Below, one piece after another: positions 33,826-42,854 of a DNA stretch of 64,000 nucleotides; position 1 is the first letter of the stretch, and each line of letters opens with the position of its first letter. The position numbers and the translations under genes were made by a program. Below the pieces are notes generated by a model, which was not told the origin of the DNA, made no database searches, and worked only from the letters and a program-made list of their open reading frames with translations. The stretch lies in contig CAWGHD010000002.1 of assembly GCA_963822295.1 (NCBI GenBank), positions 1,054,001-1,118,000 of the forward strand, read 5' to 3'. Source of the stretch: VRUE01 sp963822295 (GTDB lineage: Bacteria > Actinomycetota > Thermoleophilia > Solirubrobacterales > 70-9).

Positions 33826-34868
33826 TATTTTTTGCCTTTCGCTTTCCCTTTTTTGGCGATTTTGAAGGTGATCTGTTTGACCGTCTCGTTGCCGGCCGCG
33901 TCGCGGGCGGTGATCGTCAGCCTGTAGGTGCCCGGGCCCAGTTTGGGCAGGGTGACCTGGTTGGCGCCCGCGTTGCCGGTGCCCGCGAGGGGTTTGCCGA
34001 CCGGCTTGAAGCGGGGGCAGCGTTTTTTGACTTTGTTTTTCGGCGTCTGCTTGACGCATTTCTGCCCGACCCGGCGGCCCGGCAGCTTCCTCTCCAGCGT
34101 GATCGTCACCGTCGAGGCCTCGCTGAGGGCGTAGGAGAGCGTGCCGTTTTTCACCGAGATGGCGCCGATCGCCGGTTTCGTGTCGTCGCAAGCTCCCTGG
34201 GTCGTGGCCTGCCTCGGGCACTGGTCCTGGGTCTCGTCGCCGAAACCGTCTTTGTCGGCGTCGGGCTCGATCGTCGCCGCGACCAGCAGTTCGTTGACGC
34301 CTTCGGTGGAGCCGCGCGCCGCGGCCCCCTCGACCAGCGGTGGCGCGAACAGGTAGCTGTAGGTGTTGCCGTTGCTGTTGTAGATGACCCCGATCGACGG
34401 CGTGGTGTCGACCGCGAGGTGCTGCCCTTTGGCGACCGGCAGGCGCCCGGCGATCTCGGTGATCGGCGTTTCCAGCGCCGCTTCGTCGGGCGTGATGGTC
34501 ATCGTCGGGCCGGTGCCTTTGGCACTCGCGAGGGCGCTGTCGTTGTTATTCGGGTCGGGCAGGGTGATGTCGGCGACGCGAAAGGTGATCGTGCCGGGGG
34601 TCATCACGGCAAAGGCGCGGGCTCTGAATTTCGTGATTACGCCGTCGACCGGAGCGCCGCCCGAGTACGGGTCGCCTTCGGGGTCGATGGGGTGGATGTA
34701 GGAGACCAGGGTGCAGGGCTGTGCCACTTTGTCGCAGGTGTTTTCGGTCGGGTCGTTCAGCAGCCTGCTGCCGAAGTTCGTCGCGGCCTGGCCGGCGGCG
34801 GGAAGGACGAGGAGCCCGCCGAGCGCGCTCACCGCCGCGATCGTCAGACGTTTCTTCAGCTTCTTCAT
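33825..34868 (-). CDS. Secreted protein with TSP3-like Ca motif and Cys-pair/Ig-like C-terminal module
   Basis: A 347-residue exported protein starting at ATG 34868 (MKKLKKRLTIAAVSALGG signal). The first 190 residues form a beta-rich domain. DADKDGFGDETQDQCP at about 215-230 is a thrombospondin-type-3-like calcium motif. The C-terminal 120 residues form a module with SEASTVTITLERKLPGRRVG, two Cys (KCVKQTP, KKRCPRF), LGPGTYRLTITARDAAGN and a basic KKGKAKGKK tail. The same module ends the next gene. Its stop overlaps tRNA-Gly by one base. Surface or matrix protein is inferred. Confidence 0.75.
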   Translation of the reverse strand: MKKLKKRLTIAAVSALGGLLVLPAAGQAATNFGSRLLNDPTENTCDKVAQPCTLVSYIHPIDPEGDPYSGGAPVDGVITKFRARAFAVMTPGTITFRVADITLPDPNNNDSALASAKGTGPTMTITPDEAALETPITEIAGRLPVAKGQHLAVDTTPSIGVIYNSNGNTYSYLFAPPLVEGAAARGSTEGVNELLVAATIEPDADKDGFGDETQDQCPRQATTQGACDDTKPAIGAISVKNGTLSYALSEASTVTITLERKLPGRRVGQKCVKQTPKNKVKKRCPRFKPVGKPLAGTGNAGANQVTLPKLGPGTYRLTITARDAAGNETVKQITFKIAKKGKAKGKK

Positions 34869-34897
34869 CTCCGGTCCTTTCGGGTTCTGTCGCACGG

Positions 34898-36589
34898 CTA
34901 TTCGTTGACGATCGTGAAGTTGGGCCCGGTGCGCGGCGGCGTGCTGTTGCCGGCGGCGTCGCGCGCTCCGACGCGGACCCGGTATCTGCCCGGCGCGAGA
35001 CTCCGGGTGCGGCTCAGGCGGCCCTGGAAGCGGACGCTGTTGCCTCCGGCCTTCGCGGCGAGGGGCGCGAGGCTGCCGGCGCCGACGAAGCGGGTGCACG
35101 CTTTCCCTTTGCTGTTCGCGGGGGTCGGTTTCGCGCACGATTTGCCGACCCGTTTCCCGGGGCGGCCCCGTTGGAAGGAGACGTTCGCCTGCGCGGCCTC
35201 GCTGAGATTGAACGCGATCGCCGTCCCCACCGGCAGCAGCGAGATGCTCGCCAGGCCTTTGCCGAGGCGCCAGCGCTTTTTCGAGACTTTGATCGAGGAG
35301 ACCACGGGGCCGGTGGTGTCGCCGCCGTCGGCCGCCTGCAGCCCGACGCGGATCGTCACCGTCGCGGGCGGGGCCTCGGAGGTTTCGTCGTCGCCGGTGT
35401 AGGTGAAGGTGTCGGTGCCTTTGAAGTCTTTGTTCGGCGAGTAGACGACTTTCGTGTTGTCGATGCCGCCGATCGCTCCGTTTTTCGGCCCCGTCACGAT
35501 CTCGAGGCTGCTGTCGCCGAGGGGGTCGGCGGTCGGCGGTGCTTTCCCGAACCCGGAGTCCGGGTCGGTGCAGGAGAGCGTGATCGTCGTGAACTGGTTG
35601 ACGCCGATGTCGGCGCTCCTCGGCTCGCACTCCGGCGAGAAGTTGGTCGCCCAGTCGGCGTTGCCGTCGAAGTGTTCGGCGACGTTGTATCCGGCGTGGA
35701 TGTCCAGATCACCTCCGTTGATGTCGCGGCTGCGCAGCTGACCGTTGTGGTAGGCGCCCCCGGTGTAAAGGATCCGTGTGCCGTCGGGGGACCAGACGCA
35801 GTTCAAGGCGCCCGTCACGCCATCGCCCGTGAAGGCGGCGTCCCCAGTCCCGTTGACGTTGACCGTGCGCAGTTTTGCGCCGTCGTCCTGCGGCCCGCGC
35901 AGATAGCAAAGACGTTTGCCGTCGGGGGAGAGCGCCGGCTGCCAATTGTCCAAGGGTTCGGTGACGATCGGCAGCTCCGCGCCTCCCAGCGTGAGCGGGC
36001 TCTTCGAGTAGATGTCCCGGTTCCCAGCTGGCCCGCGGTTGTAGTAGAGCGTGTTTCCGTCCGGACTCCACACGGGGCGTTCCTCGGTGATCCCCGCGGT
36101 GTTGGTTAGTTTTTCGGCGACCGAGCCGGGGGCGACACCCTTCACCCAGAGCTCGCCGTTCGAGCCATACGCGATCTCGGTGCCGTCGGGTGACCATGAG
36201 GGCCGGTCCTGCATGGCAGCCGCGGGGGCGAATTCCGTCTGTGCGCCGGTTTTCAGGTCGACTATCCAAAGTGCGAACGGGCCGACGAAGGCCGGACCGG
36301 CGGCGTAGACGATCTTCGTGTGGTCCGGCGACCAGCTCGGGTGACGATGCTGCGTTCCGGCCGGCAGCGTCGTCACCTGCACCGGGGTCCCGAAGGGGTA
36401 GTCGACGATCCATAGCTTGGCTTTGCTGTCGTCTTTGTCAGCCGGCAGCGCCACTTCGCTGTTGGCCCGTCCGCTGGTGAAGACGATCTTCCCATTGGGC
36501 CCGGGTATGAAGGTCGCGTTGGCGATGGGCGCGAAGACGGCGAGGGCCAGCGTCGTGGCGATGCTGACGAGGACGAGCCGTCGAATCAT
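34898..36589 (-). CDS. Exported TolB-like beta-propeller with Ig-like C-terminal modules
   Basis: A 563-residue protein from ATG 36589 (signal peptide MIRRLVLVSIATTLALAVFA). Residues about 30-330 carry at least five WD40-like PD40 blades of the form SWSPDGT-IAY or VWSPDGN-LYY. At about 350-430 there is a Big_9/cadherin-like unit (GPKNGAIGGI, FKGTDTFTYTGDDE). The last 130 residues are the Cys-pair module shared with the neighbour (GRPGKRVGKSC, ACTRF, APGRYRVRVGARDAAGN). An upstream in-frame extension was rejected because it is Arg-rich and overlaps the divergent gene. Binding or scaffolding outside the cell is inferred. Confidence 0.78.
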   Translation of the reverse strand: MIRRLVLVSIATTLALAVFAPIANATFIPGPNGKIVFTSGRANSEVALPADKDDSKAKLWIVDYPFGTPVQVTTLPAGTQHRHPSWSPDHTKIVYAAGPAFVGPFALWIVDLKTGAQTEFAPAAAMQDRPSWSPDGTEIAYGSNGELWVKGVAPGSVAEKLTNTAGITEERPVWSPDGNTLYYNRGPAGNRDIYSKSPLTLGGAELPIVTEPLDNWQPALSPDGKRLCYLRGPQDDGAKLRTVNVNGTGDAAFTGDGVTGALNCVWSPDGTRILYTGGAYHNGQLRSRDINGGDLDIHAGYNVAEHFDGNADWATNFSPECEPRSADIGVNQFTTITLSCTDPDSGFGKAPPTADPLGDSSLEIVTGPKNGAIGGIDNTKVVYSPNKDFKGTDTFTYTGDDETSEAPPATVTIRVGLQAADGGDTTGPVVSSIKVSKKRWRLGKGLASISLLPVGTAIAFNLSEAAQANVSFQRGRPGKRVGKSCAKPTPANSKGKACTRFVGAGSLAPLAAKAGGNSVRFQGRLSRTRSLAPGRYRVRVGARDAAGNSTPPRTGPNFTIVNE

Positions 36590-36612
36590 CTGAGAAGTCA
36601 AGCTACAGCGAT

Positions 36613-37845
36613 ATGCGCCACCGGTCAAAACATGTCCATCTAATTCTGGCCGCGGCCGCCTGCGCCGTGGCGCTCGGCGCCTGCGGGGGCTCCGACAACT
36701 CCGGCGACGGCGAGGAGGGCGCCTCGGCGACCGGGGCCGGCGCTTCGCCACTCGTCGACTGGCCCCTGTTCGGCCGCGTCCCGCAGCGGACGCATTACCT
36801 GCCCGCCGAGCGCAGGGTGCTCGACCCGCCGCTGCGCGAAGCCTGGTCGGTCAACACCCACGCGCTGATCGAGTTCCCGCCCGCGGTCGCCGGCGGCGTC
36901 GCCTATGTCGTCAACAAGTTCGGCAACGCGAAGGCGGTGCGCCTCAGCGACCGCAAGGTGCTCTGGGAAAGGGTCACCGACCCGAAGGACACCGGCATCC
37001 CGACCAACGTCACCGCCCCCGTCTACCACGACGGCCTGGTCCTCTTCGCCTATTTCGACGGCCGCCTGATCGCCGTCGACGCGAAGAGCGGCAGGCCGCG
37101 ATGGACGACCAACCTGCGCTCGCACCTCGAGTCCTCGCCGATGGCGGTCGGCGGCCGGATCTACATCGGGACCGACAAGACCAACGTGGTCGCCCTGCGG
37201 GCCTCCGACGGCAAGGTCCTCTGGCAGTACAACTCGCCGGGCGCGATCAAAGCGAGCCCCAGCTTCCACGACGGGCGCGTCTACGTCGCCGACTACGAGG
37301 GCGCGATGTTCAGCCTCGACGCCGACACCGGCAGGGTCGTCTGGCGCACCAACACGACGAAGGTGAAGCCGTTCGGCGAGGGCGGCTTCTACTCCTCGCC
37401 CGCGATCGCCTTCGGCCATGCCTACGCCGCCCGCGACGACGGCACCGTCTTCGCCTTCGACCTGCGCGACGGCAGCGTCGCCTGGACCTTCCCGACCAAC
37501 AACTTCGTCTACGGGTCGCCCGCCGTGGCGCAGGTCCCGGGCACCCCGCCCAGCGTCTACATCGGCTCCTACGACGAGCACTTCTACGCGCTCGACGCGC
37601 GCAGCGGCAAGCAGCGCTGGCGCTTCCACGTCGGCGGCGCCGTGCCCGGCACGGCGACTGTGATCGGCCACACCGTCTACACGACGAGCTTCAAGACCGA
37701 CAGGACCTATGGGATCGACGTCCACACCGGTAAGAAGAACTTCGAGACCGACGAGGCCGGCTACACCCCCGTCATCTCCGACGGCCGCGGCCTCTACCTG
37801 ATCGGCTACTTCGAGCTGATCGGGCTCGAGCCGACGAAGCGCTGA
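36613..37845 (+). CDS. PQQ-like beta-propeller lipoprotein
   Basis: A 410-residue lipoprotein (LGACGG lipobox, Cys about 24) with six or seven PQQ-type propeller blades. Each has a GxVYVxxxxGxxxALDxxxGxxxWR pattern, for example GRVYVADYEGAMFSLDADTG. It resembles BamB-like or PQQ_2 proteins. In actinobacteria without an outer membrane, its role is likely structural or in sensing at the envelope. The start is only 23 bp from the divergent propeller gene, so they share a short promoter region. Confidence 0.82.
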   Translation: MRHRSKHVHLILAAAACAVALGACGGSDNSGDGEEGASATGAGASPLVDWPLFGRVPQRTHYLPAERRVLDPPLREAWSVNTHALIEFPPAVAGGVAYVVNKFGNAKAVRLSDRKVLWERVTDPKDTGIPTNVTAPVYHDGLVLFAYFDGRLIAVDAKSGRPRWTTNLRSHLESSPMAVGGRIYIGTDKTNVVALRASDGKVLWQYNSPGAIKASPSFHDGRVYVADYEGAMFSLDADTGRVVWRTNTTKVKPFGEGGFYSSPAIAFGHAYAARDDGTVFAFDLRDGSVAWTFPTNNFVYGSPAVAQVPGTPPSVYIGSYDEHFYALDARSGKQRWRFHVGGAVPGTATVIGHTVYTTSFKTDRTYGIDVHTGKKNFETDEAGYTPVISDGRGLYLIGYFELIGLEPTKR

Positions 37846-37846
37846 G

Positions 37847-38533
37847 CTATCCGCAGACCGGCCCAGCGGCCTGTTCTGCCAGTCCTTTCGCTTTGCTGGC
37901 CGCCCGCGCGCTGGCCCTGGCTTTCCTGAGCCGGCTCCTCGCTTTCTTTTTGGCATCGGGCGTTTTGGCTTTTTTGACGGCCCTCTCGGCTTTCCTGACC
38001 TTGCCTTCGGCCAGTTTGAGCTTCGCGGCTGCGCTGTCGACCGCCGCCGTGGCGCCTCTGCACTCCTCGCTCGAGGCGGGAGAAGCTGTGGTCCGAGCGG
38101 TCCAGCTCACGTTCCCGCTGTCGCAAGAGAAGGGTGGGGACGTTTTGATCCTGAAAGTCCCGCTGGCCTGCTGGACGCCGGTAAAGGCACCACTCGGCGT
38201 CGTGGTGCCGCTCGAACTGCTGAAGGCGTGATTGACGATCGGCAGCGGCTGGACGAAGCTGATCGTGCTCCCCCCAAATGTGCAGATATTGCCTTGCACC
38301 GGACCGCCGATGGCGAAGCTGGTCAAGCCGGACCCATCCGCCGTCAGCGTGAAGCTCACAGTTCCCCCTCCTGCGTGCGTGCCGGTATAGGTCGCACCCG
38401 GAATGTGGAACGCCGCGGCCAAGGGCACGAAGACCCAAAGCACCAACGCTGCCAGCCCGCCAAGCGCGGCTCTGCGCCTTGCTCTTCCCCGGTTCCAGCT
38501 CCGCTCAAGCCGTGAACAGTCAGAGTCGCTCAT
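37847..38533 (-). CDS. Secreted protein with basic coiled-coil tail
   Basis: The 228-residue protein starts at ATG 38533, chosen because GGGGAGG lies 6-12 nt upstream. It has an N-terminal membrane segment (ALGGLAALVLWVFVPLAAAF), a beta-rich domain of about 100 residues (YTGTHAGGGTVSFTLTADG, GTFRIKTSP) and a C-terminal Ala/Lys/Arg-rich helix of about 75 residues. Such proteins are frequent in Solirubrobacterales and have no known function. The end is convergent with the PQQ propeller gene, 1 bp apart. Confidence 0.7.
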   Translation of the reverse strand: MSDSDCSRLERSWNRGRARRRAALGGLAALVLWVFVPLAAAFHIPGATYTGTHAGGGTVSFTLTADGSGLTSFAIGGPVQGNICTFGGSTISFVQPLPIVNHAFSSSSGTTTPSGAFTGVQQASGTFRIKTSPPFSCDSGNVSWTARTTASPASSEECRGATAAVDSAAAKLKLAEGKVRKAERAVKKAKTPDAKKKARSRLRKARASARAASKAKGLAEQAAGPVCG

Positions 38534-38640
38534 CGTTACCTCCCCAGTTGACTCGCAGCAGGCCACCACCTACGCCTGTTCTGCAGGGGCGGCGAGCTTG
38601 CTGGCGAGCGTACCACCTACCGCTGAGACGTCAACGATCG

Positions 38641-39777
38641 TCAGAGCACGAGCAGCTGCCAGGCGGCACCGAGCAGGCCGCAGCCGAGCACGACGTGGAG
38701 GACGGTCAGCCGCCCGTGCCAGCGGTTGAGGGCGAGGAAGGCGCCGACGGCGAGGGCAGCGGTGAAGCCGTCGACGACCCCGGCCTCGACGATGTCGACG
38801 GTGACCGCGGCGATCAGCCCGATCACGCCGGCGGCGACGCCGAGCAGGAAGGGCCGGATGCGCGGGCTCTCGGCGATCGCGACCAGGTGGCGGTGGAAAA
38901 AGATCGGGAGGACGAAGGCCGGCAGGAAGATCCCGAGGGTCATCGCCAGGGCGCCCACGGCCCCGCCGGCGATGTAGCCGACGAAGGTCGAGAAGATGAT
39001 CAGCGGCGCCGGCAGGACGCCGCTGATCGCGAGCCCGTCGATGAACTGGCTTTCCGTCAGCCAGCCCTTGTCGGTGACCGCGGCCTCCTGAAGGAACGGA
39101 ATCACCGTGTAGGCGCCGCCGAACGTGAAGAGGCCCGCCTTCAGGCCCTCGAAAAAGATCTCCGCCGTCAGCGAGAGGGTGACGGCGCCGAGGACGAGCC
39201 CGACGGCGAGCGGCGCGGCGAGCGAGTTGGCCCGCCCCGCCCAGCGGCCGGCGTTGGCCCGCAGCTCGTAGGCGAGGCCGGCGGCGAGCAGGACGAGCAC
39301 GAAGGGGGCCGAGAGGAAGAGGGTGAGGGCGAAGGCCGCGACGGCGATCGCGGCCAGCCAGGCGTCGGTGATGAAGGTGCCGCTGAGGCGGACGACGGCG
39401 CGCAGGACGATCGCGCCGACGGCGGCGCTGAGGCCGTAGAAGAGCTCCTCGAGGTCACCGGCGAGGTCGGCCTCGACGTAGAGGACCGAGAGCCCGAACA
39501 TGAGCACGAAGCCGGGCAGCATCCAGCCGAGCCCCGCCATCAGGCCGCCGAGCTTGCCACCGCGGGACCGCCCGAAGTAGACGCAGAGCTCGTGGGCCTC
39601 GGGGCCGGGCAGCACCTGGTAGACGGCGAGTGTCTTCCTGAAGGTCTCCTCGTCGACCCAGCCCTCCTCGTCGACGAGCTCGTGCTTGATCATCGCGATC
39701 TGCGCCGCCGGCCCGCCCCAGGCCAGGGCGCCGAACCTGAGGAAGCGGAGGAAGATCGAGACGGGGGATTCGGGCAT
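38641..39777 (-). CDS. chrA: Chromate efflux transporter, ChrA (CHR) family
   Basis: A 378-residue membrane protein made of two homologous halves of about five or six helices. The CHR motifs are clear: FLRFGALAWGGPAAQIAMI and VLPGPEAHELCVYFGRSRGG in the first half, and GLFTFGGAYTVIPFLQ with GVLPAPLIIFSTFVGY in the second. ChrA exports chromate by ion exchange, though many homologues have unknown anion substrates. No ChrB regulator is nearby. It is downstream of the SHOCT membrane-protein gene on the same strand. Confidence 0.88.
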   Translation of the reverse strand: MPESPVSIFLRFLRFGALAWGGPAAQIAMIKHELVDEEGWVDEETFRKTLAVYQVLPGPEAHELCVYFGRSRGGKLGGLMAGLGWMLPGFVLMFGLSVLYVEADLAGDLEELFYGLSAAVGAIVLRAVVRLSGTFITDAWLAAIAVAAFALTLFLSAPFVLVLLAAGLAYELRANAGRWAGRANSLAAPLAVGLVLGAVTLSLTAEIFFEGLKAGLFTFGGAYTVIPFLQEAAVTDKGWLTESQFIDGLAISGVLPAPLIIFSTFVGYIAGGAVGALAMTLGIFLPAFVLPIFFHRHLVAIAESPRIRPFLLGVAAGVIGLIAAVTVDIVEAGVVDGFTAALAVGAFLALNRWHGRLTVLHVVLGCGLLGAAWQLLVL

Positions 39778-39833
39778 TAGAGAAGTAAACGGGGCGGGCA
39801 GGACCGGGCCCCGACACGAAGCTTTACCGCAGG

Positions 39834-41144
39834 TCAGGCACCGAGCACTTCGGCCTTCGCCTTCTCGAACTCCTCCTCGCTCAGGGCGCCCTTCTCCTTC
39901 AGGGCCGAGAGCCGCTCGATCTGCTCGACCTTGCCCTCCCGCGGCGGGGCCGGAGGCTCTGACGACGTTCGACCCGGAGCCGACGCCCGCATCCGGTCGC
40001 CGAGGTCGCCGAAGGCGGCGTCCGGGAATTCCACCTCAGCCTGGCGCCGCAGGGCCTCGGTCCCGAGCACCATCAGCGCCGCCAGCAGGAGGAGCCCGAT
40101 CGGTTTCTCGAAGGCCGCAACCGGCGCACAGAGGACGAGCATGAGGAAGACGAAGCCGACCACCGCGTAGACCGTGCCCCGTCGCTCGCGCAGGTAGGGA
40201 GCGGCTTCGTGGCGCAGGATCGTCGCGATGCGGGTCGGCCCCGCGAGCCAGGCCGCGATCACGACGAGGATGCCGAAGGTGATCGCCGAGACCGCGACCG
40301 TCACCAGCAGCCCGGTGCCGATGCTCCAGACGGACTCGACGGCCGGTTTGACGGCCTCGGTGCCCGCCAGGGCGTCCACCACGGTGTTCCCGCCGACCTG
40401 CCGGAGCAGGAGGCTGAGGACGCCGGCGACGATGAAGCCGAAGCCGACCCCGCGCAGGGCCTCCCTGCGGCGCGGCCCGGCGAGGTAGATCGCGAGCCCG
40501 TAGAGGAAGACAGCAAGAAGGGTGAGGACGATCGGCAGTTTCCGGACCAGGGAGCTGATGTCCTGGGCCGCGGAGAGCTGGTCGGACCGGAGAATCGTCA
40601 GCCGGCCCGTGTCGGGCGGGACTTTCGAAGCGAGCTTGCCGGCGAGCTCGCCGCCGCTTTCGGAGACGAGGGATCTGAGGTCGAGGGTGACTTCACCTTC
40701 GCTGGTCGAGATCGACGAGCCCTCGTCGTTGAGGATCTTCAGCAGCGCTTCGTGGGCGCGGCGGTTCGCCTGGTTCCAGCGGCTTTCGGCCCGAGAGGAT
40801 TCCAATGCCCGTTCGGCAACTTTGGGAGCGAGCTCGTGCAGCGCCCCGGCGGCCGGGCCGGCCAGGGGCGCGAGCCGGGGTGGAAACGTGTTTTCCAGCT
40901 CGCCCTGGACATCGACGTTGGTGAAGAGCTGGTCGGCGAGGTAGTTGGAGAGCTGGGTCTTGACCTCCTCGTCCTGGAGGAGCCTGTCGCTGGTGTCGAC
41001 CCAGTTGTCGGTGTTGAGCGCCTGGCGGTTGACCCAGATCGAGAAGACGGCGAGGAACGTGACCAGCGTGGCGACGACGAGAAGCGCCGCGACGATGCGA
41101 GGGTGACCTGAAGCGCGATCCCGGCTGGAGCCCTCGGCTGCGAT
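39834..41144 (-). CDS. Membrane protein with extracytoplasmic domain and C-terminal SHOCT
   Basis: About 436 residues: an N-terminal membrane helix (VAALLVVATLVTFLAVFSIW), an extracytoplasmic helical domain of about 170 residues (VNRQALNTDNWVDTSDRLL onward), about six helices between residues 215 and 370, and a SHOCT motif at the end (EQIERLSALKEKGALSEEEF). The start is unresolved. No ATG, GTG or TTG lies between the predicted first helix and the divergent MFS gene, and the nearest in-frame TTG (41240) is inside that gene. ATC at 41144 is marked only as a placeholder. Function unknown. Confidence 0.7.
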   Translation of the reverse strand: MAAEGSSRDRASGHPRIVAALLVVATLVTFLAVFSIWVNRQALNTDNWVDTSDRLLQDEEVKTQLSNYLADQLFTNVDVQGELENTFPPRLAPLAGPAAGALHELAPKVAERALESSRAESRWNQANRRAHEALLKILNDEGSSISTSEGEVTLDLRSLVSESGGELAGKLASKVPPDTGRLTILRSDQLSAAQDISSLVRKLPIVLTLLAVFLYGLAIYLAGPRRREALRGVGFGFIVAGVLSLLLRQVGGNTVVDALAGTEAVKPAVESVWSIGTGLLVTVAVSAITFGILVVIAAWLAGPTRIATILRHEAAPYLRERRGTVYAVVGFVFLMLVLCAPVAAFEKPIGLLLLAALMVLGTEALRRQAEVEFPDAAFGDLGDRMRASAPGRTSSEPPAPPREGKVEQIERLSALKEKGALSEEEFEKAKAEVLGA

Positions 41145-41148
41145 GGCC

Positions 41149-41173
41149 CCGACCCTAACGCCTGTAGGGTCGG
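41149..41173. promoter_or_regulatory. Inverted repeat between divergent SHOCT-membrane and MFS genes
   Basis: CCGACCCTA and TAGGGTCGG form a perfect 9-bp inverted repeat around a 7-nt centre. It lies 18 bp before the GTG of the MFS gene. The position suits an operator for a TetR/MarR-type regulator, but no regulator gene is adjacent. Confidence 0.45.
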
Positions 41174-41190
41174 CCCGTGAGGGCTCGCCG

Positions 41191-42789
41191 GTGAACGAGA
41201 TCGAGGGAGGCGGGTCCCCGCCGAAGGAGGATTCCGGCAATCCACGCCTCGCCGTCCTGCTGGCGATGGCGATGTTCGTGCTCGTCGTCGACACCTCGCT
41301 GATGAACGTCTCGATCTCGGCGGTGGTTCGCGACATCGACACGACCGTCAGCGGGCTGCAGACCGCGATCGCGCTGGAGGCGCTGGTCTCGGCCGCCTTC
41401 ATCCTGATCGGCAGCAAGGTCGGCGACCTGATCGGGCGAAAGCGGGCCTACACGCTGGGCCTGCTCGCCTACGCGGCCGGGGCCGCGGCGATGGCCCTGA
41501 CCCAGAGCCTTGCCCCGGTCGTCGTCTTCTGGGCGATCGTGGGTGGGCTCGGGGCGTCCCTGATGCTGCCCGCGATGCAGGCGCTGATCCACGGCAACTT
41601 CACCGGGGCGGCCCAGAAAAAGGCCTACGCCCTGGTCGGGGCCGCGGCGGCGATCGCCGCCGCGGTCGGGCCGCTGCTCGGCGGCTTCATCACCACCTAC
41701 CTGACCTGGCGGCTCGCGTTCGCGCTCGAGGTCGTCGTCATCGTCGTCGTCCTCTCCGGCATGGGGCTGGTCCGCGACGTGCCCTACACGGGGCCTCGGC
41801 AGGTCGACCGGGTCGGTTCGGTCCTGTCCGTCTTCGCGATGGGCGGCATCGTGATGAGCGTCCTCGTCTGGCAGGAGGGCGGCGATGCCGTCGCCGAGCT
41901 GATGGCGATCGGCGCAATCGCGCTCGCCGCACTCGTCCACTGGCTGCGGCGCCGCAAGCGCGAGGGCAGGCCGACGCTGTTCGACCCGGACCTGTTCAAA
42001 TCGAAGGTCTTCAGGCTCGGGATATCCCAACAGACGCTCCAGCAGATCGCCCTGGGCGGCACCATGATCGCCCTGCCGATCTACCTGCAGATGGTGTTCG
42101 AGTACGACGCGATGGAGGCCGGGCTCTCACTGGCGCCGCTCTCGCTCAGCATGTTCGGAATGGCGATCCTGGCGGCAAAAAAGGCGGGAGCGAGACGCCC
42201 GAGCACCCTGATCCGATTCGGGTTCGCCCTCTTCTCCCTCGGCATCGGCCTCCTGATACCCCTCGTGCCGCGTGCGGACTCCGGCTGGGCCCTCGTGATC
42301 CCGCTCGTGATCGCGGGCCTTGGCCTGGGCCTCCTGGTGTCCCAGCTCAACAACTACACGCTGGCCCCGATCTCCGAGGAGCGCGTCAGCGAGGCCGCCG
42401 GCCTCAACTCGGCGGCTGGCTCGTTCGGGCTCTCCTTCGGGTTGGCATTCTCCGGCGCCATCCTGCTGGCGACCCTGTCGGTCGCCTTCACCCAGATGGC
42501 GGACGACAGCACGGTGCTCGCCCCGGCCGAGAAGGAGCGGGTTGCAAATGCCCTCGAGGAGGACGCCGAGGTGATGACCAACACCGAACTGGACAGGCTG
42601 GTCGCCGGCGAGCCGCAGGCGACCCAGGACGAGATCATCGCCATCAACACCGACGCCCGCCCGCTCGCCCTTCAGGTGTCCCTGCTGATCCCGCTCCTCG
42701 CCGGCCTCATCGGCCTCGTCAACTCCTTCCGCATGGTGCGATTGCCGGAACCCAAGCCGCCGGGATCCGGCGAGACCGTCCTGGCCTGA
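41191..42789 (+). CDS. MFS drug-efflux-type transporter (DHA2 family)
   Basis: About 532 residues from GTG 41191 (GAGGG 7 nt upstream, and an ATG at 41143 is possible). Fourteen predicted helices, a motif A-like GSKVGDLIGRKRAY loop and ALLGGFITTYLTWRLAF-type motif C region (GPLLGGFI) identify the EmrB/QacA-like DHA2 proton-antiporters. A soluble insertion between the last helices (about 440-490: DDSTVLAPAEKERVANALEE) is typical of some actinobacterial members. It exports hydrophobic compounds across the membrane. Substrate unknown. Confidence 0.87.
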   Translation: MNEIEGGGSPPKEDSGNPRLAVLLAMAMFVLVVDTSLMNVSISAVVRDIDTTVSGLQTAIALEALVSAAFILIGSKVGDLIGRKRAYTLGLLAYAAGAAAMALTQSLAPVVVFWAIVGGLGASLMLPAMQALIHGNFTGAAQKKAYALVGAAAAIAAAVGPLLGGFITTYLTWRLAFALEVVVIVVVLSGMGLVRDVPYTGPRQVDRVGSVLSVFAMGGIVMSVLVWQEGGDAVAELMAIGAIALAALVHWLRRRKREGRPTLFDPDLFKSKVFRLGISQQTLQQIALGGTMIALPIYLQMVFEYDAMEAGLSLAPLSLSMFGMAILAAKKAGARRPSTLIRFGFALFSLGIGLLIPLVPRADSGWALVIPLVIAGLGLGLLVSQLNNYTLAPISEERVSEAAGLNSAAGSFGLSFGLAFSGAILLATLSVAFTQMADDSTVLAPAEKERVANALEEDAEVMTNTELDRLVAGEPQATQDEIIAINTDARPLALQVSLLIPLLAGLIGLVNSFRMVRLPEPKPPGSGETVLA

Positions 42790-42854
42790 GCGCAGCGGTC
42801 CGGGGTCTGTGCGAACCTCGCCCGTCTCCATCAGAGCCACCACCAGGAGGATCA

